A stretch of 64,000 nucleotides of DNA from Nicotiana tabacum (lineage: Eukaryota; Streptophyta; Magnoliopsida; Solanales; Solanaceae), in the NCBI RefSeq assembly GCF_000715075.1, contig NC_134085.1:155896178-155960177 (forward strand), read 5' to 3'. Positions 35,659 to 46,937 of the stretch are shown here, piece by piece; the stretch's first letter is position 1; every line of letters starts with the position of its first letter. The translations under genes were made by a program, and so were the position numbers. Under the pieces are notes generated by a model. The model saw only the letters and a program-made list of their open reading frames with translations. It did no database searches and was not told the DNA's origin.

Positions 35659-35896
35659 TTCCTAACTCTCTTGTTTTTCTTGTGATCTTTATCTTTCTCC
35701 TTCTTAACTTCTTTTTCATATCTTTTCCCATTTAGTGATTCCAAAAAAGGGATATGAAAGAATAACTTAAGGCTCAAAAAGGGGGAAGCAAGGGTTAAAA
35801 ATGTTTGGATAGAAGAAAGATTTACCTCCGTCATTTCATTATCCAATAAGTACCAAATACAAACAAACAAACCAATAACTATCATAATCGAAGAAA

Positions 35897-36721
35897 TTAC
35901 GCATAATATCTTTTGACTGCATCAGAATTGATAGCCATGTCGACACATCTTCCCTCAACATCTATTAGGCACAAAGCACTGTTGGACAACACTCTGGTCA
36001 CGATGTAAGGCCCTTGCCAATTTGGGGCGAACTTGCCTTTTGCTTCGACCTGATGCGGGAGGATCCGTTTCAATACCTGCTGCCCTACTTCAAATTTTCT
36101 GGGGCGTACCTTCTTATTGTATGCCCTTGCCATTCTCTTATGATACAACTGACCATGACACACTGCTACCAATCTTTTTTCGTCTATCAAGCTCAACTGT
36201 TCCAGTCGAGCTTTGACCCATTAATCATCATCAATCTCGGCTTCAGCGACAATCCGGAGGGACGGAATTTCGACCTCCGCTGGTGTTACTGCCTCAGTTC
36301 CGTATACCAACAAATAAGGAGTTGCACCTATGGAAGTCCGGACTGTAGTGCGATAACCCAACAAAGCAAAGGGTAATTTCTCGTGCCATTGTCTAGATCC
36401 TTCCACCATCTTCCGCAGTATCTTTTTGATGTTCTTATTGGCTGCTTCGACCGCTCCATTCGCCTTGGGACGATATAGGGTGGAATTGCGATGTGTAATC
36501 TTGAATTGTTGGCATACCTCTCTCATCAGGCTGCTATTAAGATTCGCACCATTATCCGTGATGATCACTTTTGGGATCCCAAATCTGCAGATGATATGGG
36601 AGTGAACAAAATCCACCACTGCCTTTTTAGTTACCGACTTGAAGGTTTTAGCCTCAACCCATTTGGTGAAGTAGTCGATGGTCACCAGAATGAACCTATG
36701 GCCGTTGGACGCTGTTGGCTC
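35897..36721 (-). pseudogene. Integrase catalytic core (part) and C-terminus of Ogre E
   Basis: This is the second half of E's integrase, starting at the D insertion. It holds the second catalytic Asp (IITDNGANLNS), the catalytic Glu (NGAVEAANK) and, after one in-frame TAA near 36220 where D has Glu, the C-terminal LIDEKRLVAVCHGQLY and KRILPH..GPYIVTRVL segments to the stop at 35897. The first half with the zinc-binding domain and first Asp is at 58180 and above. Apart from the insertion and one stop it is intact. Confidence 0.93.
36717..36721 (-). repeat. Left target-site duplication of Ogre D (ggctc)
   Basis: A perfect match to 58180-58184 across the 21.5 kb element. Confidence 0.95.
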
Positions 36722-36822
36722 TGTCACACCTCATTTTCCACTGCCTACACCCCCGGAAGAGGGGCGTAAAGGAGTTTTTCCATTTAAAGGACAATCGGAA
36801 TGGGATTTAATTATTAATTATT

Positions 36823-36833
36823 CAGAGTCGCCA
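36823..36833 (-). other. Copy of the PBS core inside D 3' LTR
   Basis: TGGCGACTCTG on the minus strand, the same 11 bases as the start of the PBS. Confidence 0.7.
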
Positions 36834-37083
36834 CTTGGGAGATTAATGGTGTCCCAAGTCACCGGTTGAATCCCGAACCGAGGAAATTTATGACTCTGTT
36901 AACAGTCCGCGAACCAAAAATCCGAGTAAGGAATTCTGTTAACCCGGGAGAAGGTGTTAGGCATTCCCGAGCTCCGTGGTTCTAGCACGGTCGCTTAATT
37001 GTTGTATTTAATTTTATCTGATTTTGATACACGCTATCTTATGTGCCTGTTATTAATTTTGAATTGCTTTTATTATAATTATA

Positions 37084-37620
37084 TTTTAGAAGAATTGCGA
37101 CGTCGTGAAAATGCGTTCCAAACCGCGTCGCAATCAATGCACCCGTGGTTATCGACACATTTCGACTTCATCGAGATTTGGATTTAGGTCGCATCAATGC
37201 GCACCCGAGTTTAAGAAAGTGATTTAATTAAATCGTGCCTAAAGATACTAAAGTGTTACTTTGGGGAAAAGCCATGAAGTTCGCTAAACGGCCATCCCAA
37301 ATTCTAATTATTTCGATAATTATTTACTAAGGGCCCCACATTTATTTATTTTGTGCGGTAAAGCTCTTTTCTATCATTATTAAGAATTACGATGTCGCGA
37401 AAACGTGTTTCGAACCCCGTCGCAATCAATGCGCCCGTGATTGTCAACACATTTCGACTTCATCGAGATTTGGATTTGAGTCGCATCAATGCGCACCCGA
37501 ATTTAAGAAGGTCATTTTATTAATAATGCTCCTAAATGGTCTAACGAGTTGTTATCTTTAGGGAATGCCGCGATATTCACTAAACGGCCCGTCCCGAAGT
37601 CTAAAAGTCCTAATTAATTT
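37084..37620 (-). repeat. Two tandem ~295 bp units in D 3' LTR
   Basis: Units start near 37084 and 37380. Each has GTCGCAATCAATGC.CCCGTG, ATTTCGACTTCATCGAGATT, GCATCAATGCGCACCCGA and CTAAACGGCC segments. The counterpart is 54933-55460 in the 5' LTR. Confidence 0.8.
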
Positions 37621-40333
37621 GCACGTTTTCAGCTTCAAGTTCATGGGATTATACTAATAGCCTCAGCGCTTATGAGATTGAGGAAGGCTGCCCAAATTCC
37701 AAGCATGCAGCTAGCTGCTCTTCAAATATGAGATTCAGTATTATCTGATCCCCAAATCATCTCAATTGACAAATTTTATGGCATAACAAAGGACCGAGGA
37801 TAGATGTATGCAACATACATTGTATTTAAGCTCGGACAGGATAGTAACCAATATCAACTCAAAACACAAGTTAGAAATGAACTCTTGTGTTGATGAATCA
37901 AGATGGAGGTTTGCAATTCAACAGTCAAACCAGTGGATCAAATAGCTAAGATAAAAGAATATGCAATCCTGCTACTACAAGAACAAAATGGATCCTGAAT
38001 TGCAGATAAACCAAAATCCAAGACAGATACCGCTAACAATGCAGAATTGGCACTCAAAATGCACAAACTTGCTGCTCAATTAATGCAAAACAAAGCAGAT
38101 TTTCAGCAGACCCGCAGTTCAAACAAATAACCAAAATACTGCACGTCATCAACTTAATCTACTACTGAAATTGCCTTCTTCAGCAGCTCGAAAGAGCAAG
38201 ACTATTACAGCAGTAACAAGACAAGGAGAGCATTTAAACCTTCAGATTCGCCACTGCCTCACCAGAAAACTATTCCAAGTATATATCAGAGAAGCAGCAC
38301 AAAACAAACTATTTCAAACTCGAACCTGATGGAACTAAACCATGTGATATCAAGCAGAGGGTCGATTGATTTAATAGAATTAGATGCCAAGGCAATCTCA
38401 GTTCCAACAAATGATCTATGTCAATCAGAGAGCAAGAGAAGTATCAAACCTCAACAAGAGAACTAACAAATTCGAACAACTCTCACCACACACGGAAGAT
38501 CAGTGATATTAAAGAAAAGTGAGACATGAATGAAGTAAGAGTTTTCTGATTAATCAAACCGAGGCGATTAGACGGACTGAAACAGAGCAGCAGTTTCAAC
38601 TAAATCAACATAGCATTCAAGACATAAGCCACACAAGTTTCACTATCGATGCCACAACTGGAAGGAAATGAAAATGCTGTCTAATCTAGACTTCAGCACT
38701 AGGCTACTACCAGTAATCTAAGAGAATGCCAACCAACAAGCAACCAAACAGCAATTTCATATTCTGCCAAACAATCTCATGAGCAGATGTTTTGCAACGA
38801 AAGGAAAACAAACGATATTCACCACGTATTCTTAGAGCATACGATCGATGTTCCATAGATTCCAATTGATGTTGAAAGAAACACAAAAATAGATATGAAA
38901 GTCAATTATCATACTAAATGGAAATCACAGGGAAGAAGGCAGGGGAGCTAAGATTTCATTATAGTAACCGGGAAGTATTCATGGACATACGCAGACTTTG
39001 TTTAACTCATTGCACAGGGCTATTCGACATCACTTAATTTTGAAAATGAAACTAGTACCTGAAATCAGCTCTTCAATTAACAAAGTTTGGCGATTACAGT
39101 GAATTACTCGAACCAAAACCAAATGAATCAATGACGACCAAGATACCTCGACTTGGTTCCACGACGAACAACAACGACGATGAACTCAAAACAGCCTCCT
39201 CTCAATTGCATTACACATCAGAACCAAACCAATGAATAACGAAATTCAGGGTTCGAAAAGAAAACCAACTCAAACTAAACCCTTTGATTTTTGTATATTT
39301 TGTTTAGAAATTCCAGAAAAACAAAGAAAAAGAAGTCACCATTTACTCTCTGAAAATCTATCACTCCCCAAAAATCCTCTCCGAAAAACCACCATTCAAA
39401 GAATCAGATTCAATCCTTTTATGAAACGAACCCCGGATGAATGTAGGGCTCGGATTGAATGAAATCTATCCGATGCCTCACATTCATCCAACGTATCATC
39501 TCTAGGACCTTCTAATCGCGTCACTTCTCTCAAACTCGAGCGAGTGAACGAAAACAGAATCTTTGGTGTGAAATCTGTTATCTGGGGTAGGAGGAGAGAT
39601 AGATGAACGCGCAGGTTAGGGATTTAGGCTCACTTGCTTGGAATTTGGATGGAATTTGGGGTTGGGTTCGAGTGATTTGGAGAAGAAGAACAGGGTTGCG
39701 TTGGGTTTGGGACTTAGGGCTCATCCGTTGCTTCTTCATGCTTTTGGGATGGTTCGGGTTACGGGGATGGGTTGGCAGGCAAGGACGGGTGATTTGGGCT
39801 GGGGTTAGAATAGGTATTGATTTTGGGCTAGGATCCGTTTGGGCTGGGGGTTTTAGGAACGGAACTTGGCCCAGATTTTGGGTCTTTTTAAGATCACCTA
39901 TTTTACTCTTATTTTCTTTTCTCTTTTATTTCCTTTTTCTCATTTTTAATTTTTTTTTTTATAATTTTTCTAATTTTTATAAAGATGTAAAACTAACATG
40001 AAATCCTAATTATTTCAAAACAAAGACTAATTAATTCCTAAAATTGTTTAAAAACTATTTCATGACAAATTCACAATAAAAATCATTAAAATGCAAAAGT
40101 GAACTAATTTTGTGATTTTTCATGTTTTGTCTAAACAAATTAACCCTTAATTGATACTAAAATATAAAACTAAAACCTAAATGCAAAAATGCATATTTTT
40201 GTATTTTATAAAAATTAACATGCGCAAATAAAAATGCAACCATTATCAAAAATGACACCAAAATGCACAAAAAATCATTTTACTTGAATTTTTGGGAATA
40301 ATTCATATATAGGGCAAAAATCACGTGCTCACA

Positions 40334-40347
40334 GCTGCCCCTCTTTG
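40334..40347 (-). other. Polypurine tract of Ogre D
   Basis: On the minus strand GCAAAGAGGGGCAGC abuts the 3' LTR start. Confidence 0.88.
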
Positions 40348-40473
40348 CTCGGAAACACAAAAGGTTTTCGGCCAAAGATAAGTGAGCAAATACGAGCGAT
40401 TTTTGCCCGTTTGAAAATTCCGTGTGAAGCAATTTTTTTGAAAAGTTTGACCGCGTCCTGCTTCAGAGGTTGC

Positions 40474-40512
40474 CTACATATCCTAGGCTAAACCGGAATC
40501 AGGTTAGTGTAG
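40474..40512 (-). promoter_or_regulatory. Two-stem inverted-repeat motif, D near PPT
   Basis: Outer arms CTACAT (40474-40479) and GTGTAG (40507-40512), five pairs plus one mismatch or wobble; inner arms TCC and GGA; GGAATCAGG follows. It is the D counterpart of 32948-32986. Confidence 0.55.
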
Positions 40513-40879
40513 TTCATAAATGAGTGAGATGACGGAGTATGCCGAGGTAGAGCTCCGATCGAGGTGTCGTTTCGTCGAGGTTCCGGTCTGCGGTCCCTGT
40601 TATTACATCAAAAATCAAAAGATGAAAAGACTAGCTAATCCTATCGACTACGAGCTACAAAATTTCTATCTATAAGTCTTTTGAAGCTTGATCTTGAGTC
40701 TTGAGTGGTTCTTTATGCAGACTTTAGATTTAAACCTTGACGCTTGTTAGTTGCATGTGCTAGCTCGTTCTTCTACAGCTTTTGGGTCAAGACCGGACAT
40801 GTAGTGCTTGTGACCTCGGCCATGTCTTGAGCATATCACATCCTTCATCAACTTCTGAATTGCTTTCTGAATTGAATTC

Positions 40880-41520
40880 CTTTTTCTTTTCCAGGTGGGT
40901 GCCAGATTGCTGAACTTGAAATTGAATGTATTCCCCTGTTATCCAGGCGGGCTCCTGATTTCCGAAACTTGAAATTGAATGTATCACCTCTGTTATTCAG
41001 GCGGGCTCCTGACTACTGAACTTGAACTGAATGTATTCCTCTGTTATCTAGGCGGGCTCCTGACTTCATAAAAATAAACGAACCAAGAAAACTTTCTGCC
41101 CCAGTTTGGAAACTGGGTACATGTTACTTGATATTAATAAGAATTTGATTAAAACTTGACTTGAAATACCTCTATTATACAGGCGGGCTCCTGACTTCCG
41201 AAACTTGAGTTGTATGCCTCTGTTCTTCAGGCGGGCTCCTGACTTCAAAGAGACAAAGAAATCGATTGAAAACTAAAATTTGAATTGTATCACCTCTGTT
41301 CTTCAGGCGGGCTCCTGATTGCTGAATTTGAAATTGAATGTCTCTATTCTCCAGGCGGACTCCTGACTTTTAAAATTTAAATTGTATGTCTCCGTTCTTC
41401 AGGCAGACTCCTGACATCAAACTTGAAAAGTATGTCTCTGTTCTCCAGGCTGACATCCTGACTTCAAACTTGAAAAGTATGTCTCTGTTCTCCAGGCGGA
41501 CATCCTGACAACTTGCATTT
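40880..41520 (-). repeat. Diverged tandem array, D 3' region
   Basis: About ten units of roughly 50-60 bp, each with CTCTGTT.T.CAGGCGGGCTCCTGA. Units are more diverged and less regular than E's 50 bp array. CAGG-CGGGCT-CCTG in each is a perfect 4 bp hairpin. A non-repeat piece (about 41065-41165) interrupts it. Confidence 0.85.
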
Positions 41521-42807
41521 TATCCTAAACATGCGAACTTTGCAACCAGATTATATTCCCCTATGCTACTCATGATCATCTTGTATTTTAATCATGCCAC
41601 ACTTGCGATTTAAACTTGATTAACACCCGCTCTTCCCCCATGGCAAATTCTTCATGACAAATAATTTCCTGCCCCTCTTTCAATCACTGAAAATTTCGTT
41701 AGTTTTTTTTTTAAAAACGGTGGTTAGTTGATGGCATTCTTGCTGCATCGTCCTTCCATTGCCTTGCTTTGTATTGCCCGACATCCTCGGAACTGCCTGA
41801 CTTTCCAAACGACTTCCACGTTCCCCCAATTTTTGACCACCTGAATGCCTTTGTACCCATACCGTTGTCTCATCTTTCCGGCCCTTTTGCTTGAACCTTC
41901 ATATTTCCCATAACATTTCCCAAATATTCTGCCGATGCAACTTCCGGCGACTTCCCTTATTCCATTTTACCTCTTGTTGTTTTGACATGCTCTGACCACG
42001 TTGTGCTTTACAATTCCGGAAGCTGGTAGTGAGCTTGAAATCCTTTCCCACTTGCTTTTGAACATAACTGACATTAGAACATTTAGACAAACAAAAACCC
42101 CCAAAAGAGAATGAAATGCAATGGTTTTACAGGTTAAGGATAAGAAGAATCCAAAATCGGATGACTACTAAAATGAAGCAAAGAAAAGAAACTTATTTGA
42201 CCGGAACAGCTAGCACCAATGGTCATGACATGCATTTTGGATTAATCGGCCCAATCTGTCCAAATAACCAACTTTCAATTGCCATACTTTGTTGCCCAAA
42301 ACTTCCATCAATTGTTTAAATTACCCAGACCTTTCCCTAGTTTTCCTGCGGTACCTCGAAACATTCTTCCACCCACAAACCTTTTGCCTTTTAACTATCT
42401 TCCAACTCACTTTCGCCTCAAGGTGCCCGCGAGGGTTTTCACCAATAAGACTTTCTCGTTTATTTTTCTCTCAGCTCCCGTCGCCTTACGATGCCCGTGA
42501 GGGTTTTCACCGACAAGACTCTCCCATTTTGCTTTCGTTCTTTCTTGTTTTAACCAGAGTGTCGCCACTGATACGAATTACCGTCACCTGTTCGACCTGG
42601 CATTTCTTAGAGATTGATCAAAAGGTCTTTCTTTGGACCGTAATGTAGGCTTTTGGATGGGGTTAGAAAGAGAGGTATAAAAGGCTCAAAACAATTCGAA
42701 TGGGTTCAAATTACAACTTTCGGAATCCAACTTTCATAACAATCACAATTTCTACCCCAGTTTCTTGCTTGGGGATTTTAGGATTTTTATTTGATATGAC
42801 TGAACCT
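41521..42807 (-). other. D 3' non-coding region
   Basis: Non-coding. It includes a PPT-like purine run on the minus strand near 41669-41682 (GAAAGAGGGGCAGG) and the two-unit repeat at about 42415-42530. Short frames are not supported as genes. Confidence 0.5.
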
Positions 42808-42821
42808 CGGAGTAAGGCTGC

Positions 42822-42854
42822 CTACGTACCCTTTCGGGATCAAGTCAAACGTAG
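42822..42854 (-). promoter_or_regulatory. Two-stem inverted-repeat motif, D after integrase
   Basis: Outer arms CTACGT (42822-42827) and ACGTAG (42849-42854); inner arms CCC and GGG; ATCAAGTCAA between. It is the D counterpart of 35623-35658. Confidence 0.65.
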
Positions 42855-42879
42855 TTCACTGTATTTAACTTTGTCATTG

Positions 42880-43110
42880 TGATTTTCTTTCTTTCCTTTT
42901 TCTTTCGCTTTTCTTTCTTTCTTTTCCTTTTCTTCTTTTCTTTTCTTCTCTTTCTTCTTTTTTTTTCTTTTTCTTTTCTTCTTCTTTCCTTTTTTTTTTC
43001 TTCTTCCTTTCCTTTTTTCTTTCCTTTCTTTTCTTTCCTTTTTTCTTTCCTTTCTTTTCTTTTCTTTCTTTTTCCTTTTGTTTTTCTCTTCTTTCCTTTA
43101 TGTTCGGCAC
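42880..43110 (-). repeat. Long polypyrimidine (+) / polypurine (-) tract in D
   Basis: About 230 bp of almost pure CTTT and TTCTT on the + strand, so AAAG/GAAA on the transcribed strand, just after the integrase stop. It yields Lys/Glu- or Phe-rich frames on either strand that are only a by-product. Confidence 0.9.
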
Positions 43111-43283
43111 CTGTGTTCTCTGATAGTGCCGCTGATTCCAAAAGAGGGGTATGAAAAATAAGTAAAGCTCGAAGAGGGATAACAAGGGATAAGAGTGTTT
43201 GGATAGCAGGACAAAATGCCTTCATCATTTCAATCTTTAAGATATGCCAAATACAGACAGACACATTCAGAAAAATAAAGAAA

Positions 43284-44655
43284 TTATACATAATATCTTT
43301 TGACCGCATCGGAATTGATGGCCATTTCTACACATTTTCCTTCCACATCGGTAAAATACAATGCTCCGTTAGACAACACTCTGGTTACTACAAATGGTTC
43401 CTGCCAGTTTGGGGCAAATTTTCTTTTGCCTCAGCCCAATGAGGCAAGATCCGCCTCGGTACTAATTGCCCGACTTCAAATTTCCTTGGACGTACCTTCT
43501 TGTTGTATGCTCTCGCCATTCTTCGTTGGTACAGTTGGCCATGACACACTGATGCCAATCTTTTCTCGTCGATCAAACTCAACTGCTCAAGCCGGCTTTT
43601 CACCCATTCATCATCATCGATCTCAGCCTCTGCGATGATTCGCAGAGATGGGATTTCCATTTCTGCAGGTATTACTGCCTCGGTACCGTATACCAATGAG
43701 TAAGGAGTCGCCCCGACTGAGGTACGCACGGTGGTGCGATATCCTAACAATGCAAAAGGCAATTTCTCGTGCCATTGTCTAGATCCTTCAACCATCTTCC
43801 GGAGTATTTTTTTTATGCTCTTATTGGCCGCTTCAACCGCACCATTTGCCTTGGGACGGTACGGAGTAGAGTGCCTGTGAGAAATCTTAAACTGCTCACA
43901 TGTTTCCTTCATCAAATGACTATTAAGATTAGCCCCATTATCTATGATGATTACCTTTGGGATCCCAAACCGACAGATGATATTTGAATGCACGAAGTCA
44001 ACTACAGCCTTCTTAGTCACAGACTTGAACGTCTTAGCTTCCACCCATTTGGTAAAATAATCTATAGCTACCAAGATAAACCTGTGCCCATTTGATGCTA
44101 CTGGATCAATTGGCCCAATAACATCTATGCCCCACGCAACAAAAGGTCATGGTGCGGACATCGTATGTAATTTTGATGGTGGAGAATGAATCAAATCTCC
44201 ATGTACTTGGCATTGATGACACTTACGCACAAAACTGATACAGTCCTGCTCCATCGTGAGCCAATAATAACCCGCTCGGAGAATCTTCTTTGCTAGAACA
44301 TACCCACTCATATGCGGTCCACACACTCCGGAATGCACCTCAGTCATGATAGTTGTGGCCTGCCGTGCATCTATACATCTCAACAAACTGAGATCTGGCG
44401 TTCTTTTGTACAGTAGTCCTCCACTAAGGAAAAACCCACTTGCCAACAGTCGAATTGTTCTTTTCTGATCAGCGATGGCCTGCGTTGGATATATTTCTGC
44501 TTTGATGTACTCTTTGATATCATGGAACCACGGCTTTCCATCGATTTTCTCTTCTATCACATTACAGTAAGCATGCTGATCGTGGACCTGAATCTGCAAC
44601 GGATCAATGTAAGCCTTATCTGGATGGTGCAACATTGACGCCAAAGTAGCCAAAG
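43284..44655 (-). pseudogene. Integrase of Ogre D
   Basis: It reads from the linker after RNase H (LASMLHHPDKAYIDP) through the HHCC zinc-binding domain (EVHSGVCGPHMSGY, FVRKCHQCQ) and the catalytic core: first Asp in IDVIGP, second in IIDNGANLNS, Glu in NGAVEAANK. The C-terminal LIDEKRLASVCHGQLY segment follows, with the end at 43284. A stop near 44147 replaces Trp. A frameshift near 43430 scrambles the segment after AEAKEN before the final residues, which are recognisable in another frame. Unlike E's integrase it is not split. Confidence 0.92.
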
Positions 44656-45454
44656 CATCATCAACCTCATTATGAATCCTTGGGATATGCCTGAATTCTA
44701 TGGCCTGAAAACGCTAGCAAAGCTCATGCAGACACTGCCGATACGGTATAAGCTTCAAGTCCCGTGTTTCCCACTCCCCTTGAATCTGGTGTACTAGTAG
44801 GTCCGAGTCGCCCATGACCAAGACTTCTCGTACACCCATATCCACAGCTAATCTCAATCCCAATATACACGCCTCATATTATGTCATGTTGTTTGTACAG
44901 TAGAAATGAAGCCGAGCTGTAACAGGGTAATGAAGACCTGTTTCCGAAATAAGTACTGCTCCTATTCCCACGCCCTTCATATTTGCAGCCCCATCAAAGA
45001 AAAGTTTTCATCCTGACTTCTCAGCTTGTTCCAATTCGTCAATGTGCATTACCTCTTCATCAGGGAAATAAGTTTTCAAAGGCTCATAATCTTCATCAAT
45101 GGGGTTCTCCGCCAAGTGATCGGCTAATGTCTGTGCTTTCATGGCAGTCTGTGTCACATAGACAATGTCGAACTCTGTAAGTAAGATCTGCCACTTTGCA
45201 AGCCTTCCTGTGGGCATGGGTTTCTGAAAAATATACTTCAACGGGTCCAGGCGAGATATAAGGTAAGTGGTGTAGAATGACAAGTAATGTTTCAATTTCT
45301 GTGCTACCCAAGTTAGGGAACAACATGTCCTTTTCCAGATGAGTATACTTGACCTCGTAAGATGTGAACTTCTTACTGAGATAGTAGATAGCCTACTCTT
45401 TTCTGCCTGTAACATCATGCTGCCCCAGTACACAGCCGAATGAACTGTCCACAA
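44656..45454 (-). pseudogene. Double RNase H region of Ogre D
   Basis: The tail of the first, degenerate RNase H (ALTWVAQKLKHYLS-like, TTYLISRLDPLKYIFQK) is followed by a linker and then a second RNase H: FFDGAAN with its Asp, NNM.YEACILGLRLA, the GDSDLLVHQ Asp and EVDDALATLAS. Stops near 45008 (Trp in E), 44882 (Glu in E) and 44716 (Lys in E) and a frameshift near 45310 break it. Tat-lineage elements, including Ogre, are known for this added plant-type RNase H. Confidence 0.88.
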
Positions 45455-46761
45455 CTGTCAGATATAAAATCAAAGGTCTCCCTAGTTCTGGCGGAACCAA
45501 CACAGGTGGGTTTGACAAATACTCCTTTATCTTATCAAAAGCCTCCTGACATTCATCAGTCCATTTGACCGCGACATCTTTCTTTAACAATTTGAAAATT
45601 GGTTCACACGTTGCCGTGAGCTGAGCAATGAACCTGCTGATATAGTTCAGTCTTCCCAACAAACTCATCACCTCGGTTTTGTTTCTTGGAGGTGGCAACT
45701 CCTGAATAGCTTTGATCTTTGACGGGTCTAGTTCAATACCCCTCCGGCTGACTATAAATCCCAACAACTTCCCAGATGGCACCCCGAAAGCACATTTCGC
45801 AGGATTGAGCTTAAGATTGTACCTGCAAAGCCTTTGAAAGAAGTTTCTCAAATCTCTGACATGGTCGGATTGCTGTCTAGACTTCACAATCACATCATCC
45901 ACGTATACCTCGATTTCTTTATGTATCATATCATGGAAGATAGTTTTCATGGCCCTCATATAAGTTGCCCCAGCATTTTTCAAACCAAACGGCATGACCC
46001 GATAACAATATGTTCCCCACGGCGTGATGAATGCCGTCTTTTCTGCATCTTCCTCGTCCATTAGAATCTGATGATAACCCGCGTAACAATCCACAAAAGA
46101 GCCAATATCATGTTTGGCACAATTGTCGATCAGTATATGGATGTTGGGCAATGGGAAATTATCTTTTGGACTTGCCTTGTTAAGGTCTCGATAATCGACG
46201 CACACCCTGGTCTTGCCATCTTTCTTTGGCACAGGCACGACATTAGCTAACCAAGTGGGGTACCGTGTCACCTGAATGACTTTTGCCTCAAACTGCTTGG
46301 TAATCTCTTCTTTGATTTTCACACTTATGTCTGTTTTGAACTTTCTCAACTTCTGCTTGACAGGGAGGAGTGCTGGATCAGTGGGCAATTTATGAACCAC
46401 CAAATCGGTGCTTAGACCCGGCATATCATCATAAGACCATGCAAAAACGTCTTTGTACTCATGCAATACTTCAATTATCTCTTCCTTGAGTTGTGGCTCC
46501 AAATGAACACTTATTTTAGTTTTCCGTACATTGTCTTGGTCCCCTAGATTAACCGCTTATGTGTCATTTAGGTTAGGTTTGGGTTTTTCTTCAAAATGAC
46601 TTAATTCTTTACTAATTTCCTCGTAAGCTTCATCATTGTTACAATCCACCCCATCATCACACTCGATCTCTTGTATTATTACTTCTGAACTAGATTGGCT
46701 TTTAAAACTGGGCTGAAGATTACTCATGCATGTCATGTCATTGATATCAGCATAAAAAGAA
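45393..46761 (-). pseudogene. Reverse transcriptase of Ogre D (start of exon 2)
   Basis: Exon 2 starts at 46761 after the intron. An acidic linker runs to a TGT-to-stop break at 46557; the 369-residue frame from 46502 then holds the RT: DDMPGLSTDLVVHKL, VPKKDGKTRVCVDYRDLNKA, FVDCYAGYHQILM with the first Asp, FGLKNAGATYMRAM, the catalytic EVYVDDVIVKS and LGRLNYISRFIAQLT. It ends at a stop at 45393 where E has Gln. The RT core is intact in D, including the residue that is a stop in E (60144). Confidence 0.93.
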
Positions 46762-46937
46762 CTGTACAAAGAAAAAAAAGAAAAGAAAATGGAAAGAGAA
46801 TTAGGGACGAAGAAAATTGCATTTCATTAAACGTAAAGACAACAAGGTTTTAACTCATCCAAACGGACGGAACATAGCAACTGGATTACAAACCCTGGAA
46901 TAATCCAGGTGACAAAAAGGAAAACAAGACCCACTAC
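46762..46937 (-). other. Intron of Ogre D between G-patch and RT
   Basis: On the minus strand a donor TG|GTAGTG (GT at 46937-46936) and an acceptor TTTTTTTTCTTTGTACAG| (AG at 46763-46762) bound 176 nt. Removing it joins two open frames in phase, two bases of the split codon coming from the left exon. The same sites, in the same phase, exist in E. Ogre elements of other plants are known to carry an intron at this place. Confidence 0.75.

Larger units (their letters stand above)
36722..40333 (-). repeat. 3' LTR of Ogre D
   Basis: The LTR is 3,612 bp and nearly identical to 54563-58179. On the element strand it starts TGTGAGCACGTG and ends GAGGTGTGACA. Confidence 0.95.

Noticed and set aside
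39232..40001. Open frames in the D LTRs (39232-39462, 39603-40001, 57077-57451), nearly repeated in both LTRs
   Set aside because: They recur only because the LTRs are copies, differ by stops between copies (for example near 39462 against 57304) and sit on the strand opposite to Ogre transcription.
42845..43309. Lys/Glu-rich and Phe-rich open frames across the pyrimidine tract
   Set aside because: They arise because CTTT repeats lack stop codons; there is no domain, and neither Ogre family nor position supports a protein there.
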